From positions 1 to 52,415 of the forward strand of contig CACYHW010000018.1 in assembly GCA_902774335.1 (NCBI GenBank): a DNA stretch of 52,415 bases. Direction: 5' to 3'. The first letter of the stretch is position 1, and each line of letters opens with the position of its first letter. The DNA comes from an uncultured Bacteroidales bacterium (GTDB lineage: Bacteria; Bacteroidota; Bacteroidia; Bacteroidales; Bacteroidaceae). Shown here piece by piece: positions 32,598 to 42,017 of the stretch. Under the pieces are notes generated by a model. It was given only the letters and a program-made list of their open reading frames with translations, had not been told where the DNA came from and ran no database searches. The position numbers were made by a program, and so were the translations under genes.

Positions 32598-33995
32598 ATG
32601 AAAAGGATTACACTGACTATGTGCATGATGCTGTTGGTTCTGACGGCATCGGCCAAGAAGGCACCCAAGTACGTTTTCTATTTCATAGGCGACGGTATGG
32701 GAGTCAACCAGGTCATGGCTACCCAGTTCTATCTGTCCGATGTGGACGGTAATCTGGGATACAGCCCTCTCTGCTTTACAAGCTTCCCCTATTCGGGACT
32801 GGTAATAACCAATTCGGCCAACTCGTATGTTACCGACAGTGCAGCTGCCGGAACAGCCCTGGCATCGGGCAAGAAGACCAACAACAATGTGCTGGGAATG
32901 CTCCCCGACAAGGAGACTCCCTGCCAGTCCATAGCCGAAATGGCCCATGAAAAGGGCCGCAGGGTTGCCATCGGAACCACCGTATGCATTGACCATGCCA
33001 CTCCCGGCGTCTTCTATGCACACCAGGCCAGCCGTGACAACTATCACCAGATTGGCATAGAGCTCAGCCAGTCAGGCTTTGAGTTCTTTGGAGGTGCCGA
33101 CTTCCACACCCCGTTCGACAAGGATATCCCCGACGAGGGCAACTATGTCCAGGCCGAGAATGCCGGTTATACCATTGCACGCGGCTATGCCGACTATAAC
33201 GCCAAGGCCAAGAGCGCAGGCAAGATGCTTCTGCTTGAGCAGAATCCCAAGAGCGACCATTATCTCTCATTTGCCATTGACCGCAATGAGAACGAGATGA
33301 CACTGTCACAGATAACCGAGGCTGCCATCGACTTTATGATGAAAGAGCCCAAGAAGGGATTCTTCATGATGATGGAGGGCGGAAAGATTGACCAGGCCTG
33401 CCACGGCAACGACGCCGCCACCTTCATTCAGGAGACCATAGACTTTGACAACGCCATCAAGATTGCATACGATTTCTATCTCAAGCACAAAAAAGAGACT
33501 CTGATTGTGGTTACAGCCGATCATGAGACAGGAGCCGTTGGACTGAGCAACGGTGCTTACCGCATGAATCCCAAGGTCCTGCAGTATCAGGATATGAGCG
33601 AGGGTGAGTTCTCTGCCTACCTAGAGCAGAAGGGACGCGAGATTGGCGACATCCTTACCTGGGAAGAGGTTGAGGAGGAGCTCAAGAAACACTACGGATT
33701 CTGGGATAAGATAAGGCTCTCCAACAAACAGACCGACAAACTGCGTACCACATACGTAGAGACATTCGGAATGGGTCCGGGCGAGCTCAAGGAAGAGGAG
33801 TACTACAAGGTTGACAAGATGTCCGATGAAGCCACCCGTATCATATCCGAGGTAGCACAGATCAGCTGGGGCACAGGAACCCACTCAGGAGGCTATGTTC
33901 CGGTATTTGCCATCGGTGTAGGCGCTGAGTTCTTTACAGGTCAGATGGACAACACAGAGATTCCCATGAAGATCAAGCAGGTGGCCAAATACTGA
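32598..33995 (+). CDS. Alkaline phosphatase
   Basis: The 465-residue product has a Sec signal peptide (cleavage near ASA, residue 19) and the alkaline phosphatase core: FYFIGDGMG with metal ligand Asp32, the nucleophile in VTDSAAAGTALASG (Ser81), GKIDQACHGND, VTADHETG and a final GTHSGGYVPVFAIG. It is a periplasmic zinc/magnesium enzyme releasing phosphate from organic esters. It is probably cotranscribed with the cyclophilin gene. Its stop abuts that of the convergent HhH gene with no bases between. Confidence 0.93.
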   Translation: MKRITLTMCMMLLVLTASAKKAPKYVFYFIGDGMGVNQVMATQFYLSDVDGNLGYSPLCFTSFPYSGLVITNSANSYVTDSAAAGTALASGKKTNNNVLGMLPDKETPCQSIAEMAHEKGRRVAIGTTVCIDHATPGVFYAHQASRDNYHQIGIELSQSGFEFFGGADFHTPFDKDIPDEGNYVQAENAGYTIARGYADYNAKAKSAGKMLLLEQNPKSDHYLSFAIDRNENEMTLSQITEAAIDFMMKEPKKGFFMMMEGGKIDQACHGNDAATFIQETIDFDNAIKIAYDFYLKHKKETLIVVTADHETGAVGLSNGAYRMNPKVLQYQDMSEGEFSAYLEQKGREIGDILTWEEVEEELKKHYGFWDKIRLSNKQTDKLRTTYVETFGMGPGELKEEEYYKVDKMSDEATRIISEVAQISWGTGTHSGGYVPVFAIGVGAEFFTGQMDNTEIPMKIKQVAKY

Positions 33996-34724
33996 TTACC
34001 TGAAATCCAGATAAGGGATAATACGTTCAAGGTCCCGGGCAGTGAACTCCTCCATGAGTGAGAGCTGCTCGGGACCTTTCAGTCTGCCTCTCTCGCTGCG
34101 GAACTCCACGATAGCCCTGGCCTGATAGAAGTTCAAGTAGGGATGACGCCTGAGCTCAGCTACCGAAGCCTTATTTACCATGATCCGCCTTGTAGGAACG
34201 GTATCGCCAATTATAAACCATTCCATCAGTGAATCCGGCAGTCCTTCAAGTTCGGTAAGCTGTGATGTCCCGGTAAATCCTCCCAACTGCTCCCTGTAAC
34301 GCAGTATGCGTGAGGCATAGACCGGACCTATTCCGGGCAGGGTCACAAGCAGCGCGCTGTCGGCACCGTTAAGGTCCACGGGACTGTCGGGACGCACCTT
34401 TGCAAGGTAACGGTTGATCTTGAGCGTATCACGGTGCAGGGTATCGGGCTCCTTACGTTCGTATTTGGGAGTGTATCCGGCGGTGGAACGGGGTTTTTCC
34501 GTCTTGCGGTATTCCCTGTATTCCCTGCGCACGGTGTCCCTGGTATATGTACGGGTATAGTTTTTTTGTACCGCCCTGACGGTATCGGCATCGGCCTCCG
34601 GTTCATCCTGCGGCTCGTTGCAGTCCGTGGGCACACGCAGGGCACATGTAATCGCGATTATGACCAGCAGGACTATAGCCACTATCCTGTCGGTACGGTT
34701 GAAATAGAAATAATCCTTTGACAT
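33996..34724 (-). CDS. Membrane-anchored helix-hairpin-helix protein (ComEA-like)
   Basis: The 242-residue product has one transmembrane helix (about residues 13-28), a charged Arg/Tyr/Glu-rich linker and two HhH regions. The first (about 113-165) has VDLNGADSALLVTLPGIGP and ASRILRYREQLGGF. The second (about 182-242) has VNKASVAELRRHPYLNFYQARAIVEFR. ComEA-type proteins bind DNA outside the cytoplasmic membrane during uptake; here this is possible but unproven. Its ATG lies 28 bases from the divergent VanZ start. Confidence 0.85.
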   Translation of the reverse strand: MSKDYFYFNRTDRIVAIVLLVIIAITCALRVPTDCNEPQDEPEADADTVRAVQKNYTRTYTRDTVRREYREYRKTEKPRSTAGYTPKYERKEPDTLHRDTLKINRYLAKVRPDSPVDLNGADSALLVTLPGIGPVYASRILRYREQLGGFTGTSQLTELEGLPDSLMEWFIIGDTVPTRRIMVNKASVAELRRHPYLNFYQARAIVEFRSERGRLKGPEQLSLMEEFTARDLERIIPYLDFR

Positions 34725-34748
34725 GTTCTGGTATTATATTTATTTTTG
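34717..34748 (+). promoter_or_regulatory. Complete Bacteroidetes-type promoter of the VanZ-like gene
   Basis: TTTG (34717-34720) and TATTTTTG (34741-34748) are separated by exactly 20 bases and both match consensus. The transcript should start within a few bases of ATG 34753, implying little or no leader. The -33 box lies next to the start codon of the divergent HhH gene. Confidence 0.65.
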
Positions 34749-34752
34749 TGTC

Positions 34753-35133
34753 ATGATACGATTCATCAAGAAATACCCCCTATCACTGCTCATAATAGCG
34801 GCAATCCTGTTCCTTTCGCTTTTCAATCCTCCCAAGACCCAGCTGGACAACGTGAGCTTTATTGACAAGATAGCCCACGTCTGCATGTACGGAGGCCTGG
34901 AACTGGTTATATGGTTTGAATATCTGCGCCGTCACACCAGTCTGGACCGGACCAGGATAATATGTTTAGGCGTTGCTGCCCCGATAGCCCTTGGAGGAGC
35001 CATGGAGATAGTGCAGGCCCTTTTGACAGTAAACCGGAGCGGAGAGTGGATGGATCTTGTGGCCGACGCCGCAGGCGTGCTGGCCGGTGCCGCTGTCGGC
35101 TTTTACATCCTCAAGCCCCTGCTTCAAAAATAG
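34753..35133 (+). CDS. VanZ-like membrane protein
   Basis: The 126-residue product has about four transmembrane segments and VanZ-family motifs: DKIAHVCMYGGLELVIW, EIVQALLTVNRSGEWMDLVADAAGVLAGA (split by LLTVNR) and a last helix. VanZ proteins are found in many bacteria, with poorly defined roles at the membrane. ATG 34753 is preferred to an in-frame ATG at 34723, which lies between the two promoter boxes. It converges on the CYTH gene with 6 bases between stops. Confidence 0.83.
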   Translation: MIRFIKKYPLSLLIIAAILFLSLFNPPKTQLDNVSFIDKIAHVCMYGGLELVIWFEYLRRHTSLDRTRIICLGVAAPIALGGAMEIVQALLTVNRSGEWMDLVADAAGVLAGAAVGFYILKPLLQK

Positions 35134-35139
35134 TAGCGG

Positions 35140-35619
35140 TTACTTGCTTTCCCAGGTCTTGTAGGGATTGGTTGCCAGGTAGGCATTGTAGTAGCGGTGG
35201 TCACCTGTCACCTCCTTGCCTATGAAATCAGGCTTGACAAACGACTCACTCTCGGAGCCCAGCTCCACCTCGGCCATTACCAGACCCTCGTTTTCACCGT
35301 GGAATTCGTCTACCTCGAACACGTGCGGGCCGCTGTGAACCAGATAACGGCGCTTCTCGATTGCTCCGCACTGGTGGAGTTCAAAGAGTTCACGGGCATC
35401 CTCAACGGGAATCAGATGATTCCACTCGTAACGGCTCATGCCCTTACTGTCCGACGGTCCCTTGATGGTAAGGATGGCCTCCTTGTCGGTAATGCGTACA
35501 CGCACCGAGCGACCGTTCTCGTGGGCAATGTAACCCTGGAGAATGTCATAGTGGCTGAAAGCCTGTGTGCGGTAGGATGTTCCTTTTACAAGAAACTTGC
35601 GTTCAATTTCGATTGACAT
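35140..35619 (-). CDS. CYTH domain protein
   Basis: The 159-residue product starts MSIEIERKFLV, the ExExK signature (residues 4-8) of the CYTH fold, which binds triphosphates in a beta tunnel with a divalent metal. SVRVRITDKEAILTIKG, the Arg in KRRYLV and MAEVELGSE fit the metal- and phosphate-binding strands. Members are inorganic triphosphatases or, less often, adenylate cyclases; the former is more likely for a stand-alone bacterial gene. prfB lies 29 bases upstream on the same strand. Confidence 0.88.
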   Translation of the reverse strand: MSIEIERKFLVKGTSYRTQAFSHYDILQGYIAHENGRSVRVRITDKEAILTIKGPSDSKGMSRYEWNHLIPVEDARELFELHQCGAIEKRRYLVHSGPHVFEVDEFHGENEGLVMAEVELGSESESFVKPDFIGKEVTGDHRYYNAYLATNPYKTWESK

Positions 35620-35648
35620 AGTATTAGTGATTATCGGTTTTAAGACTA

Positions 35649-36773
35649 TTACATTTTCTGTTCCTGCGACTCGGCGAAAGACATCAGGTATGATTTGATG
35701 AATCCGTCAATGTGGCCGTCCATGACACCGTTCACATCGGATGTCTGGAAGCCGGTACGGTGATCCTTTACACGGCGGTCGTCAAACACATACGAGCGTA
35801 TCTGTGAGCCCCACTCAATCTTTTTCTTGCCGGCCTCAATCTTTTCCTGCTCGGCCATGCGGTGCTGCAGTTCCTTGTCATACAGGATGGAACGCAGGTG
35901 CTGCAGGGCACGCTCCTTGTTCTTGGGCTGGTCACGGGTCTCGGTGTTCTCAATCAGGATCTCCTCCTCGGCACCGGTATACGGATCCTTGAACTGGTAG
36001 CGCAGACGTACTCCCGATTCAACCTTGTTCACGTTCTGACCGCCGGCACCACCGCTTCGGAATGTATCCCAGCTCATGAGAGCGGGGTTGATGTCCACCT
36101 CGATGGAGTCGTCGATAAGGGGAGTCACAAAGACGCTGGCAAATGATGTCATACGCTTACCCTGTGCGTTGTAGGGCGAAACGCGAACCAGACGGTGAAC
36201 GCCGTTCTCTCCCTTGAGATAACCGTATGCAAACGGTCCCTCTATCTCCATGGTCACCTGCTTGATTCCGGCCTCATCGCCCTCCTGCAGGTTGGCTACC
36301 GTTACCTTGTATTTGTTGTCCTCGCCCCAGCGCATGTACATACGCATGAGCATCTGAGCCCAGTCCTGACTCTCGGTACCGCCGGCACCTGAGTTGATCT
36401 TGAGCACGCAATCCATCTGATCGGCCTCCTCGCGAAGCATGTTCTTGAGCTCGAGTGACTCAACTGCCTCCATTGCCTTGGCGTAGTTCTCGTCAACCTC
36501 CTGCTCTGTCACCAGCTCCTCCTTGTAGAAATCCATGGCCAGCTGCAGCTCATCGGCCAGAGCCTTGACCTGCTTGTAGCCGTCAATCCAACTCTGAAGG
36601 TCCTTGACCTTTTTCATCTGGGCCTCGGCCTTCTTGGGGTCATCCCAGAATCCGGGGGCCTGGGTGCGCAACTGCTCCTCCTCTACCTGGATGAGTTTGG
36701 CATCTATGTTCAGATAGCGCTTCAGGGCATCTGTGCGGTCAAGTACATCTTTAAGTTGTTCTGCTGTAATCAT
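35649..36773 (-). CDS. prfB: Peptide chain release factor 2, single continuous frame
   Basis: RF2 releases finished chains at UGA and UAA codons. The 374-residue product has the GGQ loop (SGGAGGQNVNK, Gly244-Gln246) and the codon-recognition region RVSPYNAQGKRMTSF (199-201 SPY, where E. coli has SPF). The N-terminus DVLDRTDALKRYLNIDAK aligns with E. coli RF2 across the place of its programmed +1 frameshift (after YL) with no stop codon and no shift. This gene therefore appears to lack that autoregulation. Confidence 0.95.
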   Translation of the reverse strand: MITAEQLKDVLDRTDALKRYLNIDAKLIQVEEEQLRTQAPGFWDDPKKAEAQMKKVKDLQSWIDGYKQVKALADELQLAMDFYKEELVTEQEVDENYAKAMEAVESLELKNMLREEADQMDCVLKINSGAGGTESQDWAQMLMRMYMRWGEDNKYKVTVANLQEGDEAGIKQVTMEIEGPFAYGYLKGENGVHRLVRVSPYNAQGKRMTSFASVFVTPLIDDSIEVDINPALMSWDTFRSGGAGGQNVNKVESGVRLRYQFKDPYTGAEEEILIENTETRDQPKNKERALQHLRSILYDKELQHRMAEQEKIEAGKKKIEWGSQIRSYVFDDRRVKDHRTGFQTSDVNGVMDGHIDGFIKSYLMSFAESQEQKM

Positions 36774-36818
36774 GTGGATTTGTTTTGGCTGACAAAATTA
36801 CTCAATTTTTTTCAATTA

Positions 36819-38012
36819 TCAGCGGCGCAGCCAATCCGAAGGATTCAGACGTGTGCTCTCCTTATGAAGCTGGAAATGGAGGATGGGAGTTCCCTCCTCG
36901 GATATCTGTACATTTCCCACTATATCGCCGGTCTTAACCTTGTCTCCCTTCTTGAGGCGTGTCTCGCTAAGGTTGCAGTAGACCGATATGTACGAACCGT
37001 GTCTGATAAGCACTCCAATCTGGCCCTTGCCCTGCTGGAAGATGGACGACACCGTACCGTCAAAGACAGCCTTGGCCTGAGCACCCTCCTGACCCTGTAT
37101 GTCTATTCCCAGGTTGTTCTGCTTGACATCCTTCATTCCGGCCACATTCTGAACGCCGTACTCACCCACCACAAGGTACTGACCGGTGATAGGTATAGGC
37201 AGTCTGCCCTTGTTGCTCTCAAAGTTTCCGGACAGCTTGATATCCTCCTGCGGCTGCTCCTTGCCCTTGTTCTTGGCCTGTTCCTCCTTGATGGCCAACT
37301 GTATCTGGCGGTCAATCTCCTTGGACAGGGCATCCATCTTCTTTTGCTGTGCGGTTATCTCCTTCTTGAGCGATGTGCGCTTGTTCTTGAGCTGGTTGAC
37401 CAGGCTCTGCTGCTGTTTTTCCTCCTTGCGGGCCTCCTCCTCGTTCTTCTGCTGGACCTTCTGGAGTTCCACCTTCTCCTGCCTTACAAGCTCTATCTGA
37501 GCTTTACGGTCCTCAAGGGTATCCTTCTTGAGGCTGATTTCATCGGCCATTTCACGGAGTTGACCGGAATACTCGCTAACGTAGCGGGCACGGCGGCTCA
37601 TCTCACGGAACGACTCGGTTGCCAGGATGAATGTGAGCGGATTGAAGCTGGCATTCTGATGCTGGTAGAAACGGCAGGCGTCGGCATAACGCTCTCGGCA
37701 CTGCTCATGCTCCTTTTCCAGCTGCTTTATCTCCTTTTCAAGACGTGACGACTCACGGTCCAGCTCACGGATCTCACTGCGGGTCTTGTCCAGTATCTTG
37801 GTACGCTCCTTGAGTTTGGCGGTTATGATGTTCAGGTTGCTTACCTGACTCTTGATGTCGGACTCGGTGGTTGTAAGTATCTTCTCCTGACGCGCCAGCT
37901 GTTCCTGCATCTCGGCACGTTCACGGCGCATCTTTTCAATGACAGAGTTTGTCTGCCCCTGCGCAAGCACGGGAGCCAAACCCAACAACATCATCACTAC
38001 AACTTTTTTCAT
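36819..38012 (-). CDS. EnvC-like murein hydrolase activator (degenerate LytM domain)
   Basis: The 397-residue product has a signal peptide (LGLAPVLAQG), a long coiled coil (about residues 25-265, Gln/Glu/Lys/Arg-rich) and a C-terminal LytM/M23 domain (about 280-397). The zinc site is not intact. The first His is replaced in NNLGIDIQG, the His of the YxHL motif is Asn in VYCNLS, and HLHFE reads ILHFQ. EnvC-type activators have this kind of dead site and switch on amidases at division. It is the last gene of the dut-TPR-DUF4292 operon, overlapping DUF4292 by 4 bases. Confidence 0.87.
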   Translation of the reverse strand: MKKVVVMMLLGLAPVLAQGQTNSVIEKMRRERAEMQEQLARQEKILTTTESDIKSQVSNLNIITAKLKERTKILDKTRSEIRELDRESSRLEKEIKQLEKEHEQCRERYADACRFYQHQNASFNPLTFILATESFREMSRRARYVSEYSGQLREMADEISLKKDTLEDRKAQIELVRQEKVELQKVQQKNEEEARKEEKQQQSLVNQLKNKRTSLKKEITAQQKKMDALSKEIDRQIQLAIKEEQAKNKGKEQPQEDIKLSGNFESNKGRLPIPITGQYLVVGEYGVQNVAGMKDVKQNNLGIDIQGQEGAQAKAVFDGTVSSIFQQGKGQIGVLIRHGSYISVYCNLSETRLKKGDKVKTGDIVGNVQISEEGTPILHFQLHKESTRLNPSDWLRR

Positions 38013-38809
38013 AGATCCAGATTATCCAACAGTTCTTCAAGGCTCACCTGTTTCATGCGACGCGTAACCTGTGTACGGTCGGCCCAGTTCTTCTTTTCGG
38101 TCTGGACCAATGACATCCTGATTGTGGCGCCCACTTCCGATGTGGCCGAATTTATGGTGATTTGTAAATCCAACGGATAGTACCAGTTTTTGGAGACCTC
38201 AGTGAAATCGCCGTAACTGATTGTAAAGCCGAATCCGTCGGATTTCTTGCTTACAGCATTAAGCCTGTCCTTTCCGTTGGTAAGGAAGGAGTAGCCGTAC
38301 TCGGTATCCGCAATCCTGACATTACCCTTTTCATCGGGAAGAAGTACGTCAAGACGGGCCGCTGCGTCATCCACGGTCCTTGTCCCCGGACAGAACACCC
38401 TGTTCCAGAAGAAGGCCTCCACCACCTCAAAGTCCAGACCCAGCTCGTTACGGAGCGGGATATCGGCGTAGTGGCATACGGAGTAGAGATTATGGAAGCG
38501 GTCCATTACGACCACCATATCAGGAAGGAACTCTATGCGCGCCACCTCGACAAGTCCCAGCATGCTTGCACTTAACTGTATGCTGCGGCCGCGGCGCATA
38601 CGCAGCTGTCCGCTAACCCTGGTTCCCTCCAGATTGAGCGAAAGGGATGCGGTAAGCTCACTTACCGGGGGAACGGTCATAAGTTCGTGTACAAGACGCA
38701 TGTTCTCCTCCTGCTGCACCTTCTGCTTGCGTGCAACGGACGAGCTGCGGCAACCGCTCAAAAGCAGGGCTGCCACCATGATCGTCAATATGAATCTGAT
38801 AGTTTTCAT
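38009..38809 (-). CDS. DUF4292 lipoprotein
   Basis: The 266-residue product has a lipoprotein signal (LLLSGCRSS, Cys20) and a beta-rich body with SELTASLSLNLEGTRVSGQLRMRR (split by GTRVSG) and a C-terminal YYPLDLQITINS. The pattern resembles LolA/LolB-like lipid carriers in outline, and the family is called DUF4292 in Bacteroidetes. The gene overlaps both neighbours by 4 bases, pointing to an envelope job shared with the TPR and EnvC-like proteins. Confidence 0.82.
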   Translation of the reverse strand: MKTIRFILTIMVAALLLSGCRSSSVARKQKVQQEENMRLVHELMTVPPVSELTASLSLNLEGTRVSGQLRMRRGRSIQLSASMLGLVEVARIEFLPDMVVVMDRFHNLYSVCHYADIPLRNELGLDFEVVEAFFWNRVFCPGTRTVDDAAARLDVLLPDEKGNVRIADTEYGYSFLTNGKDRLNAVSKKSDGFGFTISYGDFTEVSKNWYYPLDLQITINSATSEVGATIRMSLVQTEKKNWADRTQVTRRMKQVSLEELLDNLDL

Positions 38810-40149
38810 TCCACGTATCTCTCTTCACGTATCTTGCGGTCAAGCGTGGCCGATGTGCTGTTCATCCTCTTGGCCTTGTGCCAGTTCTCGACGGCTTTCT
38901 CCTTTTCACCGCAAATATAGAGCACGTCACCGTAGTGCTCATATATCTCGGGGTTGTCGGCGTTCAGGTAACGCAGGGCCTTCTCCATATATTGGAGAGC
39001 CTCTTTGTAGCGCTTCATCTTGAACAGTATCCACGCATATGTATCCAGGTAGGTAGCGTTGAGCGGCTCGGCCTCAAGGGTCTTGGCGCTCATGCTCAGA
39101 GCCCTCTCCAGGTTACGTCCCTCCACCGACAGGTAGTAGGCGTAGTTGTTGAGCACGTTTATGTTGTCCGGATCATATATCAGCGTGGAGTCGTAATCGG
39201 CATACATCAGTTGTGTCTGGCCGAGCGTATGATGGAAATCGCCCCTCAGGTTGTAGAGCGAGGCCTTGTCGGCAGGGCTCTTTACGTTTTCCAATCCCTT
39301 GGAGAGTATATTGAGGGCGTCGTCGTTCTGACCCATCCAGAAGTAGGCTATTGACTTCTGCTTATAGGGCTCGGCAAGCTCCGGCTCATGTTTGGATACC
39401 ACATCGCAGAAGTTCATCACCAGATCCAGCAGTGAACGGCATCTTATCCTGTCCAGTTGGTTCTCGGCATGCTCAATCATATTGCGTGTGGTGTTCATGA
39501 GCAGCTCTATTATCTGTCCGGGATTATCGGCCTCATAGTAGGCGGAATCCAGCTCGTTCATCTGCAGATAGCAGACAAAACGCTGGAACTTGAGCTCATC
39601 GGCCACGTCCTCCAGCTGGCCGTATCTGGTGAGCACGCGCAGCTCCTTCTCATAATCGCCCGTGTCATCGTACAATTCGGCAAGCTGTATAAGCAGGTCC
39701 GAACGTCCGGGGAAACGTTTTACCATATCCTCGTACTGGGCGATGGCCTCCGGGGCGCGGTTCTGGCGCAGGTAGTTCATTGCAAGCAGTCGGCGGTACC
39801 AGTAGTTGTCGGGATCCAGACGGACCGCTCTCTGCAGGAGTGCCTCGGCCTTGCCGCTGTACTTTTCCAGCAAGGCCCTGTCGCGCATGGACATGTAGTA
39901 CTGGGCCAGGCTGTAACAGGTGGCGGCCGATGCCGTATCATACTCCATGGCATGTTCCATAAGATCCAAAGCTGCATCGTAACGCTCCTGGTTGTACATC
40001 CTGACGCCCTCCATGAAGAAATGGTCATGGGCATAACCGTCCAGCATCTCCTTGGAGACCGGATCGGACGATGCACGACGAAGAGTGCCGCACGAGGCAA
40101 GCACTGTCAGCGCTAAAGCCGCTATCAATACCGGAACTGCTCTTTTCAT
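38806..40149 (-). CDS. TPR-repeat lipoprotein
   Basis: The 447-residue product is a lipoprotein (VLASCGTL, Cys20) made almost wholly of helical pairs that fit tetratricopeptide repeats, such as YDAALDLMEHAMEYDTASA, AEALLQRAVRLDPDNYWYR, APEAIAQYEDMVKRFPG and YKEALQYMEKALRYLNADNP. It probably scaffolds other envelope proteins. It lies 14 bases after dut and overlaps DUF4292 by 4 bases. Confidence 0.9.
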   Translation of the reverse strand: MKRAVPVLIAALALTVLASCGTLRRASSDPVSKEMLDGYAHDHFFMEGVRMYNQERYDAALDLMEHAMEYDTASAATCYSLAQYYMSMRDRALLEKYSGKAEALLQRAVRLDPDNYWYRRLLAMNYLRQNRAPEAIAQYEDMVKRFPGRSDLLIQLAELYDDTGDYEKELRVLTRYGQLEDVADELKFQRFVCYLQMNELDSAYYEADNPGQIIELLMNTTRNMIEHAENQLDRIRCRSLLDLVMNFCDVVSKHEPELAEPYKQKSIAYFWMGQNDDALNILSKGLENVKSPADKASLYNLRGDFHHTLGQTQLMYADYDSTLIYDPDNINVLNNYAYYLSVEGRNLERALSMSAKTLEAEPLNATYLDTYAWILFKMKRYKEALQYMEKALRYLNADNPEIYEHYGDVLYICGEKEKAVENWHKAKRMNSTSATLDRKIREERYVE

Positions 40150-40163
40150 GGGTTAAGAAAGTG

Positions 40164-40595
40164 TCAGACTCCGCTGTGTCCGAATCCTCCGGCACCGCGT
40201 TCCGTCTCGTCAAGTGTCTCCACCGGGATCCACTCGGCCTGCTCGTGACGGGCAATGACCATCTGGGCGATACGCTCGCCGTCATTGACGGTAAAATCCT
40301 CCTGTGAAAGGTTTATCAGAATCACACCTATCTCACCGCGGTAATCGGCATCGATGGTGCCGGGAGTGTTCAGTACCGTGATTCCCTTCTTGATGGCCAG
40401 ACCGCTGCGGGGACGTACCTGAGCCTCGAATCCGGCGGGAAGGGACATGAAAAGGCCAGTGGGAATAAGGCGGCGCTCCATAGGTTTCATTACTATGGGC
40501 TCGTCAAGATTGGCCCTGAGATCCAGTCCTGCAGACTGCACTGTAGCATACTCTGGAAGCGAGTGATGCGAACGATTGATTATCTTTACCTTCAT
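40164..40595 (-). CDS. dut: dUTP diphosphatase
   Basis: dUTPase hydrolyses dUTP, keeping uracil out of DNA and giving dUMP for thymidylate. The 143-residue trimeric enzyme has all five motifs: [36 protein letters not shown] and GAGGFGHSG at the C-terminus. ATG 40595 fits the family start; an in-frame ATG at 40652 would add 19 hydrophobic residues and lies upstream of the -7 box. Confidence 0.95.
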   Translation of the reverse strand: MKVKIINRSHHSLPEYATVQSAGLDLRANLDEPIVMKPMERRLIPTGLFMSLPAGFEAQVRPRSGLAIKKGITVLNTPGTIDADYRGEIGVILINLSQEDFTVNDGERIAQMVIARHEQAEWIPVETLDETERGAGGFGHSGV

Positions 40596-40609
40596 ACTGA
40601 CAAAAATAA

Positions 40610-40617
40610 CAAATATA
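40610..40617 (-). promoter_or_regulatory. Candidate -7 element of the dut operon
   Basis: On the minus strand this reads TATATTTG, an exact match to TAnnTTTG, 15 bases before the dut ATG at 40595. No -33 TTTG is found at the right distance. Confidence 0.45.
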
Positions 40618-40652
40618 CCGCCAACTAAAGCCGGAAATAGTAGAAAAACCAC

Positions 40653-40660
40653 TATTTTTG
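40653..40660 (+). promoter_or_regulatory. Candidate -7 element of dgt
   Basis: TATTTTTG matches TAnnTTTG and lies 19 bases before the dgt ATG. No matching -33 box is seen. It faces away from the dut element 35 bases to the left. Confidence 0.4.
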
Positions 40661-40679
40661 AGACAAAACAAACTGACAG

Positions 40680-42017
40680 ATGGATTGGGAAAGACTAATT
40701 TCGGCTAAGCGACTGGGCATGGAGGATTTTGAAAGCGTTCACAAGGATGACCGCTCGGCGTTCCTCAGGGATTATGACCGTCTCATATTCTCGGCTCCGT
40801 TCCGCAGACTACAGAACAAGACGCAGGTATTCCCCCTGCCGGGAAGCGTTTTTGTACACAACCGTCTTACCCACAGTCTGGAGGTATCGTGCGTGGGCCG
40901 CTCACTGGGCAACAACGTTTCGCGCGGGATAATACGCGAGCATCCCGAACTGGCACATACCAACCTTACCGAGATAGGCAACATTGTATCGGCCGCCTGC
41001 CTGGCACACGATATGGGCAACCCGCCCTTCGGCCATTCAGGCGAGAAAGCCATATCGGCCTATTTCACCGAAGGAAAGGGTCAGATACTCAAGGAACAGT
41101 TTGCAAATGCACCCGGTCAGTGGACCGACATCATAAACTTTGAGGGTAACGCCAACGCCTTCCGCCTGCTGGCCCACCAGTTCATCGGTCGCCGCAAGGG
41201 AGGCTTTGCCATGACCTATTCCACGCTTGCATCCATAGTAAAATACCCCTATTCATCGATACTTGCACAGGGTAAGCACAAGTTCGGATTCTTTGAGAGC
41301 GAGGCTCCCATTTTTGCCAGAATTGCCGATGAATTGGGCATAATCCGATTCTCCCAACCCGGCGATCCGCTCCGTTATGCACGATATCCGCTGGTATGGC
41401 TGGTCGAGGCTGCCGACGATATCTGCTACCTGCTGATGGACCTTGAGGATGCCCACAAACTCAAGCTCTTCTCCACGGAGAACACCATCAACCTGATGAT
41501 GGATTTCCTGGAGCCCGACCAGAGGGACCATGCACGTTCCGTAATAGGAATGCTCACCGATGTCAACGAGCAGGTTTCATACCTTCGCTCAAAGCTGGTG
41601 GGAGTTCTTGTCGAGGAGTGCACACAGGTGTTCCTGGACAACGAGAAAGCTATACTGGACGGAACATTCAGCGGCTCGCTCATCAAACACATCAGCCCCA
41701 CTCCGCGTGAGGCATACAGCCACTGCGCCGAACTCTCCATACAAAAGATATACCGCTCACGCGACGTACTGGAGGTGGAACTGGCCGGTTTCAGGATCAT
41801 AAGCACACTGCTTGACCTCATGGTGGAGGCTGTGCTCAATCCGGAGCGCGAGTACTCCAAGCTGCTCATTGACCGCGTATCCAGCCAATATGACATCAAT
41901 GCCAAGGATATTTACAACCGCATCCTGGCTGTTCTGGACTACATTAGCGGCATGACCGATGTCTACGCTCTTGACATCTACCGCAAAATCAACGGCAACA
42001 GCCTTCCGGCCGTATAA
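40680..42017 (+). CDS. dgt: Deoxyguanosinetriphosphate triphosphohydrolase (HD domain)
   Basis: The enzyme removes triphosphate from dGTP or other dNTPs and so balances nucleotide pools. The 445-residue product has [25 protein letters not shown] (His65), the HD metal pair in [15 protein letters not shown] (His110, Asp111) and a second Asp region [19 protein letters not shown]. Residue ranges and length fit dNTPases. It is divergent from dut, another dNTP enzyme, and convergent with rpoC. Confidence 0.92.
   Translation: MDWERLISAKRLGMEDFESVHKDDRSAFLRDYDRLIFSAPFRRLQNKTQVFPLPGSVFVHNRLTHSLEVSCVGRSLGNNVSRGIIREHPELAHTNLTEIGNIVSAACLAHDMGNPPFGHSGEKAISAYFTEGKGQILKEQFANAPGQWTDIINFEGNANAFRLLAHQFIGRRKGGFAMTYSTLASIVKYPYSSILAQGKHKFGFFESEAPIFARIADELGIIRFSQPGDPLRYARYPLVWLVEAADDICYLLMDLEDAHKLKLFSTENTINLMMDFLEPDQRDHARSVIGMLTDVNEQVSYLRSKLVGVLVEECTQVFLDNEKAILDGTFSGSLIKHISPTPREAYSHCAELSIQKIYRSRDVLEVELAGFRIISTLLDLMVEAVLNPEREYSKLLIDRVSSQYDINAKDIYNRILAVLDYISGMTDVYALDIYRKINGNSLPAV

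Noticed and set aside
36756-37748. A 330-codon Leu-rich frame opposite the EnvC-like gene
   Set aside because: The Leu richness is the complement of Lys/Glu/Gln codons of the coiled coil, not a membrane protein.
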